From an uncultured Eubacterium sp. (lineage in GTDB: Bacteria; Bacillota; Clostridia; Lachnospirales; Lachnospiraceae): DNA of 64,000 nt. The notes below the pieces were generated by a model. The model was not told the origin of the DNA. It made no database searches and saw only the letters and a program-made list of their open reading frames with translations. Below are positions 57,625-64,000 of the stretch, piece after piece (position 1 is the first letter of the stretch; each line of letters begins with the position of its first letter). Location of the stretch: assembly GCA_910584065.1 (NCBI GenBank), contig CAJTZN010000001.1:1-64000 (forward strand), read 5' to 3'. The translations under genes and the position numbers were made by a program.

Positions 57625-59268
57625 ATGAAATTAACAGATTTGCAAAACGAAGTATCCGGGGTTTGGGAGGAAAAAGGTTATGAGCTTCCGTCATACGACA
57701 GGGAGGCCGTGAAAAAGAAGACGTCGGAGGCGCCGGCCTGGGTTCATTTTGGCGCCGGCAATATCTTCCGCGCGTTCCCGGCGGAACTTCTCCAGCGGTT
57801 ATTGAATGCGGGCGAGTACGATAAGGGCGTGATCGTGGCGGAGAGTTTTGACCACGAGATCATTTCCAAAGCCTACAAGCCGTATGACAGCCTGAGCCTG
57901 TCCGTCGTGTTAAAGGCGGACGGCACGATCGAGAAGAAAGTAGTGGGAAGCGTCGTGGAAGCGCTGGTGGCAGATCAGGCGGAGCCGGCTGATTTCGCGC
58001 GGCTGTTTGAAATATTTGAAAGTCCGTCGCTGCAGATGGCAAGCTTTACGATCACCGAAAAAGGTTACAGCATTTACGACGGAAAGGGGAACATTCTCCC
58101 CGTTGTGGAGGCAGGGTTCCAGGCAAAGCCGGAGGAGCAGGGCCATCTGATGGGGCGTGTGGCGGCTCTCTGCTACCGCAGGTTCCAGACGTGCGGGGCG
58201 CCGCTGGCACTTTCGAGCATGGACAATTGTTCCCATAACGGCGATAAGTTAAAGGCCGGCGTGATGGCCTTTGTCGATGCCTGGATCAAAAACGGGATCG
58301 TAGAGCCGGCATTCGGGGATTACATGAAGGATGAGGCAAAAGTTTCATTCCCGTGGTCGATGATCGATAAGATCACACCGCGGCCGGATGAGAATGTAAA
58401 GAACATGCTGGAGGCGGATGGGTTTGAGGATACGGAACTGATCATCACCAACCGGAATACGTATACCTCGCCATTTGTCAATTCCGAAGAGACGGGGTAT
58501 CTCGTGATCGAGGACCGCTTTCCGAACGGAAGGCCGCCGCTTGAGAAGGCCGGCATTTTGTTTACCGACCGGGAAACGGTGGACAAGGTGGAAAAAATGA
58601 AGGTATGTACATGCCTGAACCCGCTCCACACCGCGCTGGCCATTTACGGATGCCTGCTTTCCTACACGTCTATCCACGAGGAGATGGAAGATGCGCAGTT
58701 ATCGGCGCTGATCGAGAAGATGTGTTATCAGGAGGGGATGCCGGTCGTCGTAGATCCCGGTATCATTGATCCGAAAGAGTTCGCGGACGCCGTGCTGCGC
58801 CTGCGTCTCCCGAATCCGTTTATGCCGGATTCCCCGCAGCGCATCGTTACCGATACGTCACAGAAACTTCCGATTCGTTTCGGCGAGACGATCAAGGCCT
58901 ATGAGGCGAGCGATTCATTACAGGTGGGTTCCCTGACGCTGATCCCGCTCGTCCTTGCCGGGTGGTGCCGCTATCTGATGGGAGTGGACGACGAAGGGAA
59001 GCCGTTTGAGCAGAGTTCGGATCCGAGACTCGATGAGGTGAAGAAATATGTGGCGGATGTCAGGCTGGGGGAAGATGCCGATGAACATCCAATGGATGTT
59101 CATCCGATGGATGTACATAAGGTACTTCAGCCGATCCTGTCAGATGAGACGATCTTTGCGGTCAATTTGTATGACGCGGGGCTCGGTGAGAAGGTCGAGG
59201 GCATGTTCGCGGAACTGACGGCCGGTACGGGTGCCGTGCGGGCGACGCTGGAGAAATATACAGCGTAA
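57625..59268 (+). CDS. uxuB: Fructuronate reductase / mannitol dehydrogenase family
   Basis: An NAD-dependent polyol dehydrogenase of 547 residues, expected to interconvert D-fructuronate and D-mannonate. VHFGAGNIFRAF is the nucleotide-binding loop, MDNCSHNGDKL and the catalytic Lys region FPWSMIDKITPRP follow, and CLNPLHTALAIYGC matches the family. The position directly after uxuA supports UxuB rather than mannitol or tagaturonate specificity. Near residue 490 a 15-bp tandem duplication gives HPMDV twice. The glucuronate isomerase (uxaC), the kinase and the aldolase (kdgK, kdgA) are not in the window. A strong terminator follows. Confidence 0.9.
   Translation: MKLTDLQNEVSGVWEEKGYELPSYDREAVKKKTSEAPAWVHFGAGNIFRAFPAELLQRLLNAGEYDKGVIVAESFDHEIISKAYKPYDSLSLSVVLKADGTIEKKVVGSVVEALVADQAEPADFARLFEIFESPSLQMASFTITEKGYSIYDGKGNILPVVEAGFQAKPEEQGHLMGRVAALCYRRFQTCGAPLALSSMDNCSHNGDKLKAGVMAFVDAWIKNGIVEPAFGDYMKDEAKVSFPWSMIDKITPRPDENVKNMLEADGFEDTELIITNRNTYTSPFVNSEETGYLVIEDRFPNGRPPLEKAGILFTDRETVDKVEKMKVCTCLNPLHTALAIYGCLLSYTSIHEEMEDAQLSALIEKMCYQEGMPVVVDPGIIDPKEFADAVLRLRLPNPFMPDSPQRIVTDTSQKLPIRFGETIKAYEASDSLQVGSLTLIPLVLAGWCRYLMGVDDEGKPFEQSSDPRLDEVKKYVADVRLGEDADEHPMDVHPMDVHKVLQPILSDETIFAVNLYDAGLGEKVEGMFAELTAGTGAVRATLEKYTA
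59086..59118 (+). repeat. uxuB: 15-bp in-frame duplication inside uxuB
   Basis: CATCCAATGGATGTT and CATCCGATGGATGTA are consecutive 15-bp units encoding HPMDV, followed by a third CAT. It lies in a surface-type acidic segment after the conserved core. Confidence 0.8.
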
Positions 59269-59275
59269 AGAATAC

Positions 59276-59326
59276 AAAAAACATCGCTTCCCCACGAGGT
59301 AAGTACGTGAGGGGGCGATGTTTTTT
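59276..59326. terminator. Bidirectional terminator between uxuB and yoeB
   Basis: AAAAAACATCGC (59276-59287) and GCGATGTTTTTT (59315-59326) pair perfectly, continued by an imperfect TTCCCCACG/CGTGAGGGG stem. A and T runs on both sides let it serve both convergent genes. Its right arm touches the yoeB stop codon. Confidence 0.9.
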
Positions 59327-59589
59327 CATGTGTCGTCATAATGCCCTTTGCATGCAATGATCCATAAATTTTTCTGGTCATCTATGTTATACACCAGTCG
59401 GTTTTCTCTATCAATGCGCCTGCTCCAGGCTTTTCTGTGTTTTAACGGTTCCGGTTTACCGATTCCTTCCGCCAAACCATTTCGCTCAATATCTTTTACT
59501 AGTTCATTTATCTTTTTCAAAGTTTTCTTATCCTGCATCTGCCAGTACAAGTAATCGTCCCAGGCACGATCTGACCATAGTTTATTCAT
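59326..59589 (-). CDS. yoeB: YoeB/Txe-family mRNA interferase toxin
   Basis: An 87-residue ribosome-dependent RNase toxin. Signatures: N-terminal WSDRAWDDYLYWQMQDKKTLKKINELVKDI, GKPEPLKHRKAWSRRIDRENRLVYNI, and a C-terminal CKGHYDD with the catalytic His/Tyr of the family. It starts inside the antitoxin gene (8-base overlap), the usual coupling. Confidence 0.95.
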   Translation of the reverse strand: MNKLWSDRAWDDYLYWQMQDKKTLKKINELVKDIERNGLAEGIGKPEPLKHRKAWSRRIDRENRLVYNIDDQKNLWIIACKGHYDDT

Positions 59590-59839
59590 CGTCTTCTACC
59601 TCTATGAGTTCGTGCTGTTGTCCTTTCCCGGAAGAAAGCTGGGCAATTCCCCGATCAATCATGGCAAGATATTCGGCATTTTGGAATGCTTTCATGATCT
59701 GATTATATTTTTCCAAACTTAAAATGACCACATTTTTCTCGTCTTTTCGGGTAACAATAACGGTTTCGTTGTGATCGGTCACTTCATCACAGTAAGATTT
59801 CAAATTATTTCTAATAGTAGAATAATTTACTGCTAACAT
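59582..59839 (-). CDS. yefM: YefM/Phd-family antitoxin
   Basis: An 85-residue antitoxin: the YefM DNA-binding half (AVNYSTIRNNLKSYCDEV, ETVIVTRKDEKNVVILSLEKYNQI) and an acidic toxin-binding tail (QQHELIEVEDDE). AAGGAGATG precedes the ATG. It is the first gene of the minus-strand pair and should repress its own promoter. Confidence 0.95.
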   Translation of the reverse strand: MLAVNYSTIRNNLKSYCDEVTDHNETVIVTRKDEKNVVILSLEKYNQIMKAFQNAEYLAMIDRGIAQLSSGKGQQHELIEVEDDE

Positions 59840-59859
59840 AATATCATCTCCTTTTTTTC

Positions 59860-59888
59860 ATTTTATGATAATATTATGTTCCTGTCAA
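59860..59888 (-). promoter_or_regulatory. yefM-yoeB promoter
   Basis: On the minus strand, TTGACA and TAAAAT lie 17 bases apart, about 20 bases before the yefM start. The spacer contains the palindrome ATAATATTAT (59868-59877), a possible operator for the toxin-antitoxin complex. Confidence 0.75.
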
Positions 59889-59924
59889 TGGAAATCAGAC
59901 CTGTTGTTGTACGTATTACTTTTT

Positions 59925-60701
59925 TCAAGCCAATTCCGATTTCATGATCCCGAGCGCGTTTTTCTCCAGCCGGGATACCTGCGCCTGCGAAATGTGGATC
60001 TCTTCGGCCACCTCCATCTGTGTTTTCCCCTGGAAATAGCGGAGGTCAATGATATTTTTCTCCCGCTCCGGCAGTGACTTCATCGCTTCCTGCAGGGAAA
60101 TCATTTCTACCCATGTAGACTCTTTGTTTTTCGTGTCGCTGATCTGATCCATGATATATAACGTATCGCCGCCCTCGGAGTACACGGGTTCGTAGAGCGA
60201 GACCGGACTTTGGATCGCGTCGAGCGCGAAAACGATATCCTCTGCCGGCACATCCAGTTCCTTGGCGATGTCTTCGATCGTGGGCTCGTGGTCGGTCCGT
60301 TTCATCATCGCCTCTTTCGTGTAGATCGCTTTGTAGGCGATGTCGCGCAGCGAGCGGCTCACGCGGATCGAGTTGTTGTCGCGGAGGAAGCGGCGCACTT
60401 CTCCGATGATCATCGGAACCGCGTACGTACTGAACTTTACATTCATCGTGACGTCAAAGTTGTCGATCGCTTTGATCAGGCCGATGCAGCCGATTTGGAA
60501 CAGGTCGTCGATGTTTTCATTCGCATTCGTAAAGCGCTGGATGATGCTGAGGACGAGACGGAGATTTCCCTTGATGTACGTTTCCCTGGCCTGTTTGTTC
60601 CCTTTGGCAATCTCCTGGAACAATGTTTCTTTTTCCTCTTCGCTCAAGAGCGGAAGTTTACTCGTATTTACGCCGCATATTTCAACTTTATATTGTGCCA
60701 T
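59925..60701 (-). CDS. sigG: RNA polymerase sporulation sigma factor SigG
   Basis: A 258-residue sigma-70-type factor of the SigF/B/G group that directs late forespore gene expression. The N-terminus YKVEICGVNTSKLPLLSEEEKE is the SigG gatekeeper-like segment. Region 2 (NLRLVLSIIQRF, DDLFQIGCIGLIKAIDNFD), region 3 and region 4.2 (EVAEEIHISQAQVSRLEKNAL) follow. ATG 60701 follows GAGGT by seven bases; the longer open frame lacks a site. spoIIGA and sigE, the usual upstream neighbours, are absent here. A forespore-type promoter lies upstream. Confidence 0.95.
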   Translation of the reverse strand: MAQYKVEICGVNTSKLPLLSEEEKETLFQEIAKGNKQARETYIKGNLRLVLSIIQRFTNANENIDDLFQIGCIGLIKAIDNFDVTMNVKFSTYAVPMIIGEVRRFLRDNNSIRVSRSLRDIAYKAIYTKEAMMKRTDHEPTIEDIAKELDVPAEDIVFALDAIQSPVSLYEPVYSEGGDTLYIMDQISDTKNKESTWVEMISLQEAMKSLPEREKNIIDLRYFQGKTQMEVAEEIHISQAQVSRLEKNALGIMKSELA

Positions 60702-60743
60702 GTCAGATACCTCGCCAAAAAGATTTAAAGATTTTCTAAAAGA

Positions 60744-60772
60744 TATTTTGCGCATAAACGAATGAAATATTC
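60744..60772 (-). promoter_or_regulatory. Candidate sigma-F/sigma-G promoter of sigG
   Basis: On the minus strand, GAATA (fits the -35 form GHATR) is followed after 17 bases by CAAAATA, matching six of seven positions of the -10 form CATnHTA. Family consensus is from Bacillus; the site would allow SigF start-up and SigG auto-activation. Confidence 0.45.
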
Positions 60773-60818
60773 TCCGGCCACATACATTTATAAAAATAAA
60801 TTTTGCGTGGTTTTGACA

Positions 60819-61073
60819 ATGCGGATTTGCGATCTCAGGGAAAAAGAAGTCATCAATGTGTGCGACGGAGAGAGGCTCGGTTATGTGGAGGATATGATCT
60901 TTGATCTGTGCAAGGGGTGTATCAGCCATATTATCGTGCCCGGTCCGTGCAAGTTTTTCGGGATATTTGGAAGAGAAGAAGAGTTTGTCATCGACCTCTC
61001 GTGCATCCGGCAGATCGGGGCCGACGTGATCTTAGTCGAAATCTCGGTAGAGCGGGCTAGAAAAAAGTGCTGA
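60819..61073 (+). CDS. YlmC/YmxH-family PRC-barrel protein
   Basis: An 84-residue protein beginning MRICDLREKEVINVCDGERLGYVEDMIFDL, the pattern of YlmC/YmxH sporulation-associated proteins with a PRC-barrel fold. Its function is unknown. ATG 60819 gives the conserved start, but no good ribosome binding site precedes it; the open frame extends to an ATG at 60762 that also lacks one. It is divergent from sigG and precedes nrdR, a common order in this group. Confidence 0.8.
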   Translation: MRICDLREKEVINVCDGERLGYVEDMIFDLCKGCISHIIVPGPCKFFGIFGREEEFVIDLSCIRQIGADVILVEISVERARKKC

Positions 61074-61178
61074 GAAACGAAAAAAACACTTTACGGCGGG
61101 GACATTTTCGATTATGATAGTAATGGTTTCAAATAAAAAGCCATGGAACTGAAGTTCCGCGCGGAAATGAGGTAAATT

Positions 61179-61634
61179 ATGAAATGTCCATTTTGTGGAG
61201 AAGAAAATACGAAAGTGATCGATTCCAGGCCGGCGGATGATAACAGCTCCATCCGCCGGAGAAGACAGTGCGAGAAGTGCAGTAAGCGGTTTACGACATA
61301 CGAAAAACTCGAAACGATCCCGCTCATTGTCATTAAAAAAGATATGGCCCGGGAAATGTATGACCGCTCGAAAGTCGAACAGGGGATTTTCCGTTCCTGT
61401 ACCAAACTGCCGATTTCCGTGGATCAGATCAACGAGGTCGTCGACCGCATCGAGACGGAAGTATTCAATCTCGGGGAGAAAGAAGTGTCCAGCCAGACAA
61501 TCGGGGAGATCGTGATGGCATATCTCAAGGATGTCCACCCGGTGGCTTATGTGAGGTTCGCTTCCATTTACCGTGAATTTAAAGATGTGAACACATTTAT
61601 GGATGAGATCAAAAAAATACTGGACAACCAGTAA
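61179..61634 (+). CDS. nrdR: Transcriptional repressor NrdR
   Basis: A 151-residue repressor of ribonucleotide reductase genes. An N-terminal zinc ribbon (CPFCG ... CEKCSKRF) is followed by an ATP-cone domain (IPLIVIKKDMAREMYDRSKVEQGI) that senses ATP/dATP. GAGGT lies eight bases upstream of the ATG. Full length. A likely target, nrdD, is in the same window at 2505, with candidate NrdR boxes at its promoter. Confidence 0.97.
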   Translation: MKCPFCGEENTKVIDSRPADDNSSIRRRRQCEKCSKRFTTYEKLETIPLIVIKKDMAREMYDRSKVEQGIFRSCTKLPISVDQINEVVDRIETEVFNLGEKEVSSQTIGEIVMAYLKDVHPVAYVRFASIYREFKDVNTFMDEIKKILDNQ

Positions 61635-61689
61635 AGACGGATGATATACTGAAGACAGGTGGTTTTCTCCTTTCGGGAAGGAGAAACAG

Positions 61690-63294
61690 ATGTACAGCAA
61701 GGTATTCAGTGCCGGCCTGAGCGGCCTTGAGGCACATGTAATCCAGGTGGAGGCCGACGTATCAAACGGCCTGCCTGTTTTTCAGATGGTGGGAGTGCTG
61801 GCTTCGGCTGTGAAAGAAGCCAGGGAGAGGGTGCGTATCGCGCTGCAGAACGCAGGATACCGTTTTCCGGCGAAGAGGATTACCGTGAACCTGTCGCCCG
61901 CGGATCTGCGCAAGGATGGTTCGGGATTTGATCTGCCCATCGCCATCTCATTACTTGCCGCATTCGGCATGATCCCAGTACAAAAACTACATAAGACGCT
62001 GATCGTCGGGGAACTCGGTCTGGATGGGAACGTGGACGGTGTCCGCGGCACGCTTGCGATGGCTGTTATGGGGAAAAAAGAGGGGTTCGAAGCGATGCTC
62101 CTGCCGCGGGTAAACGCGGGGGAAGCCGCTCTCGTTGACGGCCTGCGCGTCGTCGGCGTGGAAACCGTTTCCCAGGCGATCGCCTACATCCGGACGGGCG
62201 AGGTGCCGTGTCCAGACACCGCCGTCAGCCGTTATGACCTGGAGCAGGGAGATCCGTACGCCGGGGAGCCGGATTTTAATGAAATCTACGGACAGGCGAG
62301 GGCGAAACAGGCGTTGGAAACGGCGGTCAGCGGCGGGCATAATGTTCTGATGATCGGCGCACCCGGCACCGGAAAGACGATGTTAGCCAGACGGATTCCG
62401 GGGATCATGCCCCGGCTGTCAAAGGAAGAAACACTGGAACTGACGAAAATATACAGTGTTGCCGGAATGCTGCGCGGTGACGTGCCGTTTATGACGAGGC
62501 GTCCGTTTCGCGCGCCGCACCACACCGTTACGCCGGCAGCGCTGGCCGGCGGCGGGCGGGAGCCGTTTCCGGGAGAGGTTACGCTCGCGCACCACGGCGT
62601 GCTCTTTTTAGACGAACTGCCCGAATTTTCCAGAAACACGCTGGAAATCCTGCGGCAGCCGATGGAAGAGGGGAAGATACAGATCGCGAGGTTGGGGAAA
62701 TGTTTCGAGTACCCGGCTAAGATGACGGTCGTAGCCGCGATGAATCCGTGTAAATGCGGATATTTTCCCGATATGGCCCGGTGTCGCTGCACGCTCGGGC
62801 AGGTGCGGAATTATCTCGCCCGCCTGAGTGAACCACTGCTTGATCGCATCGACATCTGTGTCGAGACCGAGAGGCAGGAAGGGCTGTTTGGCGGAGAGCG
62901 CGGGGAGGACAGCGCGCGCATCCGGCAGCGGATCGTCCGGACGAGACAGATCCAGAAGGAGCGGTACCGCGCGGAGGCGATCGGGCTGAACAGCGAACTG
63001 GACGGCCATCTTCTCGAGAAATATTGTCGTTTGGGAGCGGAGGCAAAAAATCTGATGGAAGAACTCGTCAGACGGACCGGTCTCTCGGTGCGCGGGATGC
63101 AGCGGATGCTGCGCGTGGCGCGCACGCTCGCCGATATGAGAGAGCAGGACGGGATCGGCGAACGGGAACTTTTGGAAGCTTCCGCGTATAAAATGGTCAG
63201 CCACAAATACTGGGGGAGCGGCGATTTGTACGAGGAGAAGGTAAGGAAAATGACAGACGGTGAAGAGGAGACCGGAAGGGGGGTGGCGGAATGA
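61690..63294 (+). CDS. YifB/ComM-family Mg-chelatase-like AAA ATPase
   Basis: A 534-residue ATPase. The N-terminal Lon-protease-S5-like domain is about residues 1-180 (VSNGLPVFQMVGV, RITVNLSPADLRKDGSGFDLPIAI). The AAA domain has Walker A GAPGTGKT (near 223) and Walker B VLFLDELPEF, then the Mg-chelatase C-terminal region with zinc-like cysteines (NPCKCGYFPD ... CRC). ComM is a branch-migration helicase in natural transformation of Gram-negatives; the role in Clostridia is not settled. GGGAAGGAG precedes the ATG. It overlaps dprA by four bases (ATGA), a linkage that supports a shared role in handling incoming DNA. Confidence 0.93.
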   Translation: MYSKVFSAGLSGLEAHVIQVEADVSNGLPVFQMVGVLASAVKEARERVRIALQNAGYRFPAKRITVNLSPADLRKDGSGFDLPIAISLLAAFGMIPVQKLHKTLIVGELGLDGNVDGVRGTLAMAVMGKKEGFEAMLLPRVNAGEAALVDGLRVVGVETVSQAIAYIRTGEVPCPDTAVSRYDLEQGDPYAGEPDFNEIYGQARAKQALETAVSGGHNVLMIGAPGTGKTMLARRIPGIMPRLSKEETLELTKIYSVAGMLRGDVPFMTRRPFRAPHHTVTPAALAGGGREPFPGEVTLAHHGVLFLDELPEFSRNTLEILRQPMEEGKIQIARLGKCFEYPAKMTVVAAMNPCKCGYFPDMARCRCTLGQVRNYLARLSEPLLDRIDICVETERQEGLFGGERGEDSARIRQRIVRTRQIQKERYRAEAIGLNSELDGHLLEKYCRLGAEAKNLMEELVRRTGLSVRGMQRMLRVARTLADMREQDGIGERELLEASAYKMVSHKYWGSGDLYEEKVRKMTDGEEETGRGVAE

Positions 63295-63434
63295 CGGGAG
63301 AAGAGAATAAATGCCGGACGGTGGGAGAGGAAAGTCCTGCTGGGAAAGGCTTTTGTGATCAAATGACGAAAGAAGACAATAAGAGCCGGCCCCCGGGAGA
63401 GGCCTCCCCTGTCGGCAAAGGTTTTTGCGATCAA
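63291..63434 (+). repeat. dprA: 72-bp in-frame tandem repeat at the dprA 5' end
   Basis: Units at 63291-63362 and 63363-63434 both begin ATGAC and end in GCGATCAA/GTGATCAA, and a third ATGACGAAAGAAGAC starts at 63435. Each encodes MT(G/K)E(E/D)NK at its start and GKGFCDQ at its end, so every unit brings a potential start codon. Confidence 0.92.
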
Positions 63435-64000
63435 ATGACGAAAGAAGACTATGAGTTTTGGCTCTGCGGGATACCTGGGATCGGCGCAAAAAAATTACTC
63501 AGGCTGCGCCGGGAGTTTCCAGCGGCAGAAGAAATTTTTACGGCGTCCGCGGACATCCTGAAAAAAGTTTCCGGCATAACTGAGAGGGATGTACATAATA
63601 TAGTGGAAAGCAGGAAAAAATACAACGCCGGGTACTGGAAGAAGAAACTGGGCGGGTACGGAATGAAATGCGCGGGCATTTTTTCCCCCGTATATCCGGA
63701 GGGATGCAGGCATCTGTACCAGCCGCCGAAGCGGTTATTTTATATAGGAAAGCTGCCGGAGGAACGATACCGGGTGGCCGTCGTGGGGGCGAGGGACTGT
63801 TCCCTCTACGGCAGGGAGACGGCGCGCGCGTTTTCTGCCCGCCTGGCGTCATGCGGCGTCGCGGTCATCAGCGGCATGGCGCGGGGCATCGACGGTTGGG
63901 CGCACCAGGGGGCGCTGGAAGGGGGCGGAACTACGTACGCCGTGCTGGGAAACGGCGCGGAAATCTGTTACCCGAAAGAGCACGAGCGGCTGTATCGCAG
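63291..64000 (+). CDS. dprA: DNA-processing protein DprA (partial, runs off the window)
   Basis: The first 236 residues of DprA/Smf, the RecA loader in transformation. After an N-terminal extension, the helix-hairpin-helix-like region (WLCGIPGIGAKKLL, near 54) leads to the Rossmann-like DprA core: RVAVVGARDCSLYG, VISGMARGIDGWAHQGALEGGG and AVLGNGAEICYP. The 3' end is beyond 64000. The first 48 residues are two tandem 24-residue repeats encoded by a 72-bp repeat, and a third MTKED follows that coincides with where DprA normally begins, so ATG 63435 is an alternative start. Confidence 0.92.
   Translation, partial: MTGEENKCRTVGEESPAGKGFCDQMTKEDNKSRPPGEASPVGKGFCDQMTKEDYEFWLCGIPGIGAKKLLRLRREFPAAEEIFTASADILKKVSGITERDVHNIVESRKKYNAGYWKKKLGGYGMKCAGIFSPVYPEGCRHLYQPPKRLFYIGKLPEERYRVAVVGARDCSLYGRETARAFSARLASCGVAVISGMARGIDGWAHQGALEGGGTTYAVLGNGAEICYPKEHERLYR

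Overview
The window looks like chromosomal DNA of a strictly anaerobic, spore-forming Clostridia member, most likely a Lachnospiraceae gut or rumen bacterium. The reasons are a class III anaerobic ribonucleotide reductase (nrdD/nrdG), sporulation genes (sigG, a YlbJ-like protein, a YlmC/YmxH-like protein next to nrdR), strong AGGAGG ribosome binding sites, TTG/GTG starts, and a large xylan/glucuronate utilisation locus. No rRNA is present; one tRNA-Leu(CAA) is.

Layout. 1-1.3 kb: an accessory fringe with the 3' part of an AbiEi/MarR-like regulator, two tiny ORFs, and a compact locus that looks like a type I toxin-antitoxin pair (51-residue hydrophobic peptide, convergent antisense RNA, shared bidirectional terminator). 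1.3-8 kb: DUF5713 and DUF6512 proteins, then nrdD-nrdG-dut-recG with a candidate NrdR-controlled promoter. 8-15 kb: a RelE-type toxin-antitoxin pair, a secreted Lys-rich Big2-like protein, rsmD, a coiled-coil protein, a YlbJ-like membrane protein, degV, ackA and rpmF. 15-19.3 kb: a Fic protein, a PAS-GGDEF diguanylate cyclase and a GH43 xylosidase. 19.3-30.6 kb: a Ter-type stress module: PRTase-TRSP, StiP/PELOTA PRTase, a C-C bond lyase on the opposite strand, a YceG-like/trypsin fusion, rhomboid protease, YceG, TelA, two TerD proteins and a HAD phosphatase. 30.7-37 kb: a chemoreceptor, a GntR/YhcF regulator with an ABC exporter, an acidic membrane-anchored protein and tRNA-Leu. 37-59.3 kb: a hemicellulose locus: GH43 (minus strand); a nine-gene operon with two solute-binding proteins, four permeases and three accessory membrane/lipoproteins; then GH3, GH67 alpha-glucuronidase, mannonate dehydratase and fructuronate reductase. 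59.3-64 kb: YefM/YoeB, sigG, ylmC-like, nrdR, a ComM-like ATPase and the start of dprA.

How the genes fit together. The 37-59 kb locus reads as uptake of (glucurono)xylo-oligosaccharides followed by cytoplasmic hydrolysis: no signal peptide is visible on the GH43, GH3 or GH67 enzymes. The released glucuronate, after isomerisation by an enzyme not encoded here, would enter the UxuB/UxuA steps. No transporter ATPase is encoded, so a shared MsmK-like ATPase elsewhere is presumably used. The Ter module contains most of the predicted nucleoside-like-metabolite biosynthetic set (two PRTases, lyase, HAD, YceG) plus TelA/TerD. It lacks the usual Ter ATP-grasp enzyme and adds two proteases.

The most unusual findings are: (i) the Ter module with a cytosolic HtrA-like protease tethered to one YceG-like unit, next to a rhomboid protease; (ii) the type I toxin-antitoxin-like locus at 0.85-1.2 kb; (iii) a recurrent set of short tandem repeats of 15-18 bp, in frame inside protein linkers or in intergenic DNA, plus a 72-bp in-frame repeat that reiterates the start of dprA. 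All functional calls come from reading motifs and context by eye; no database search was run.
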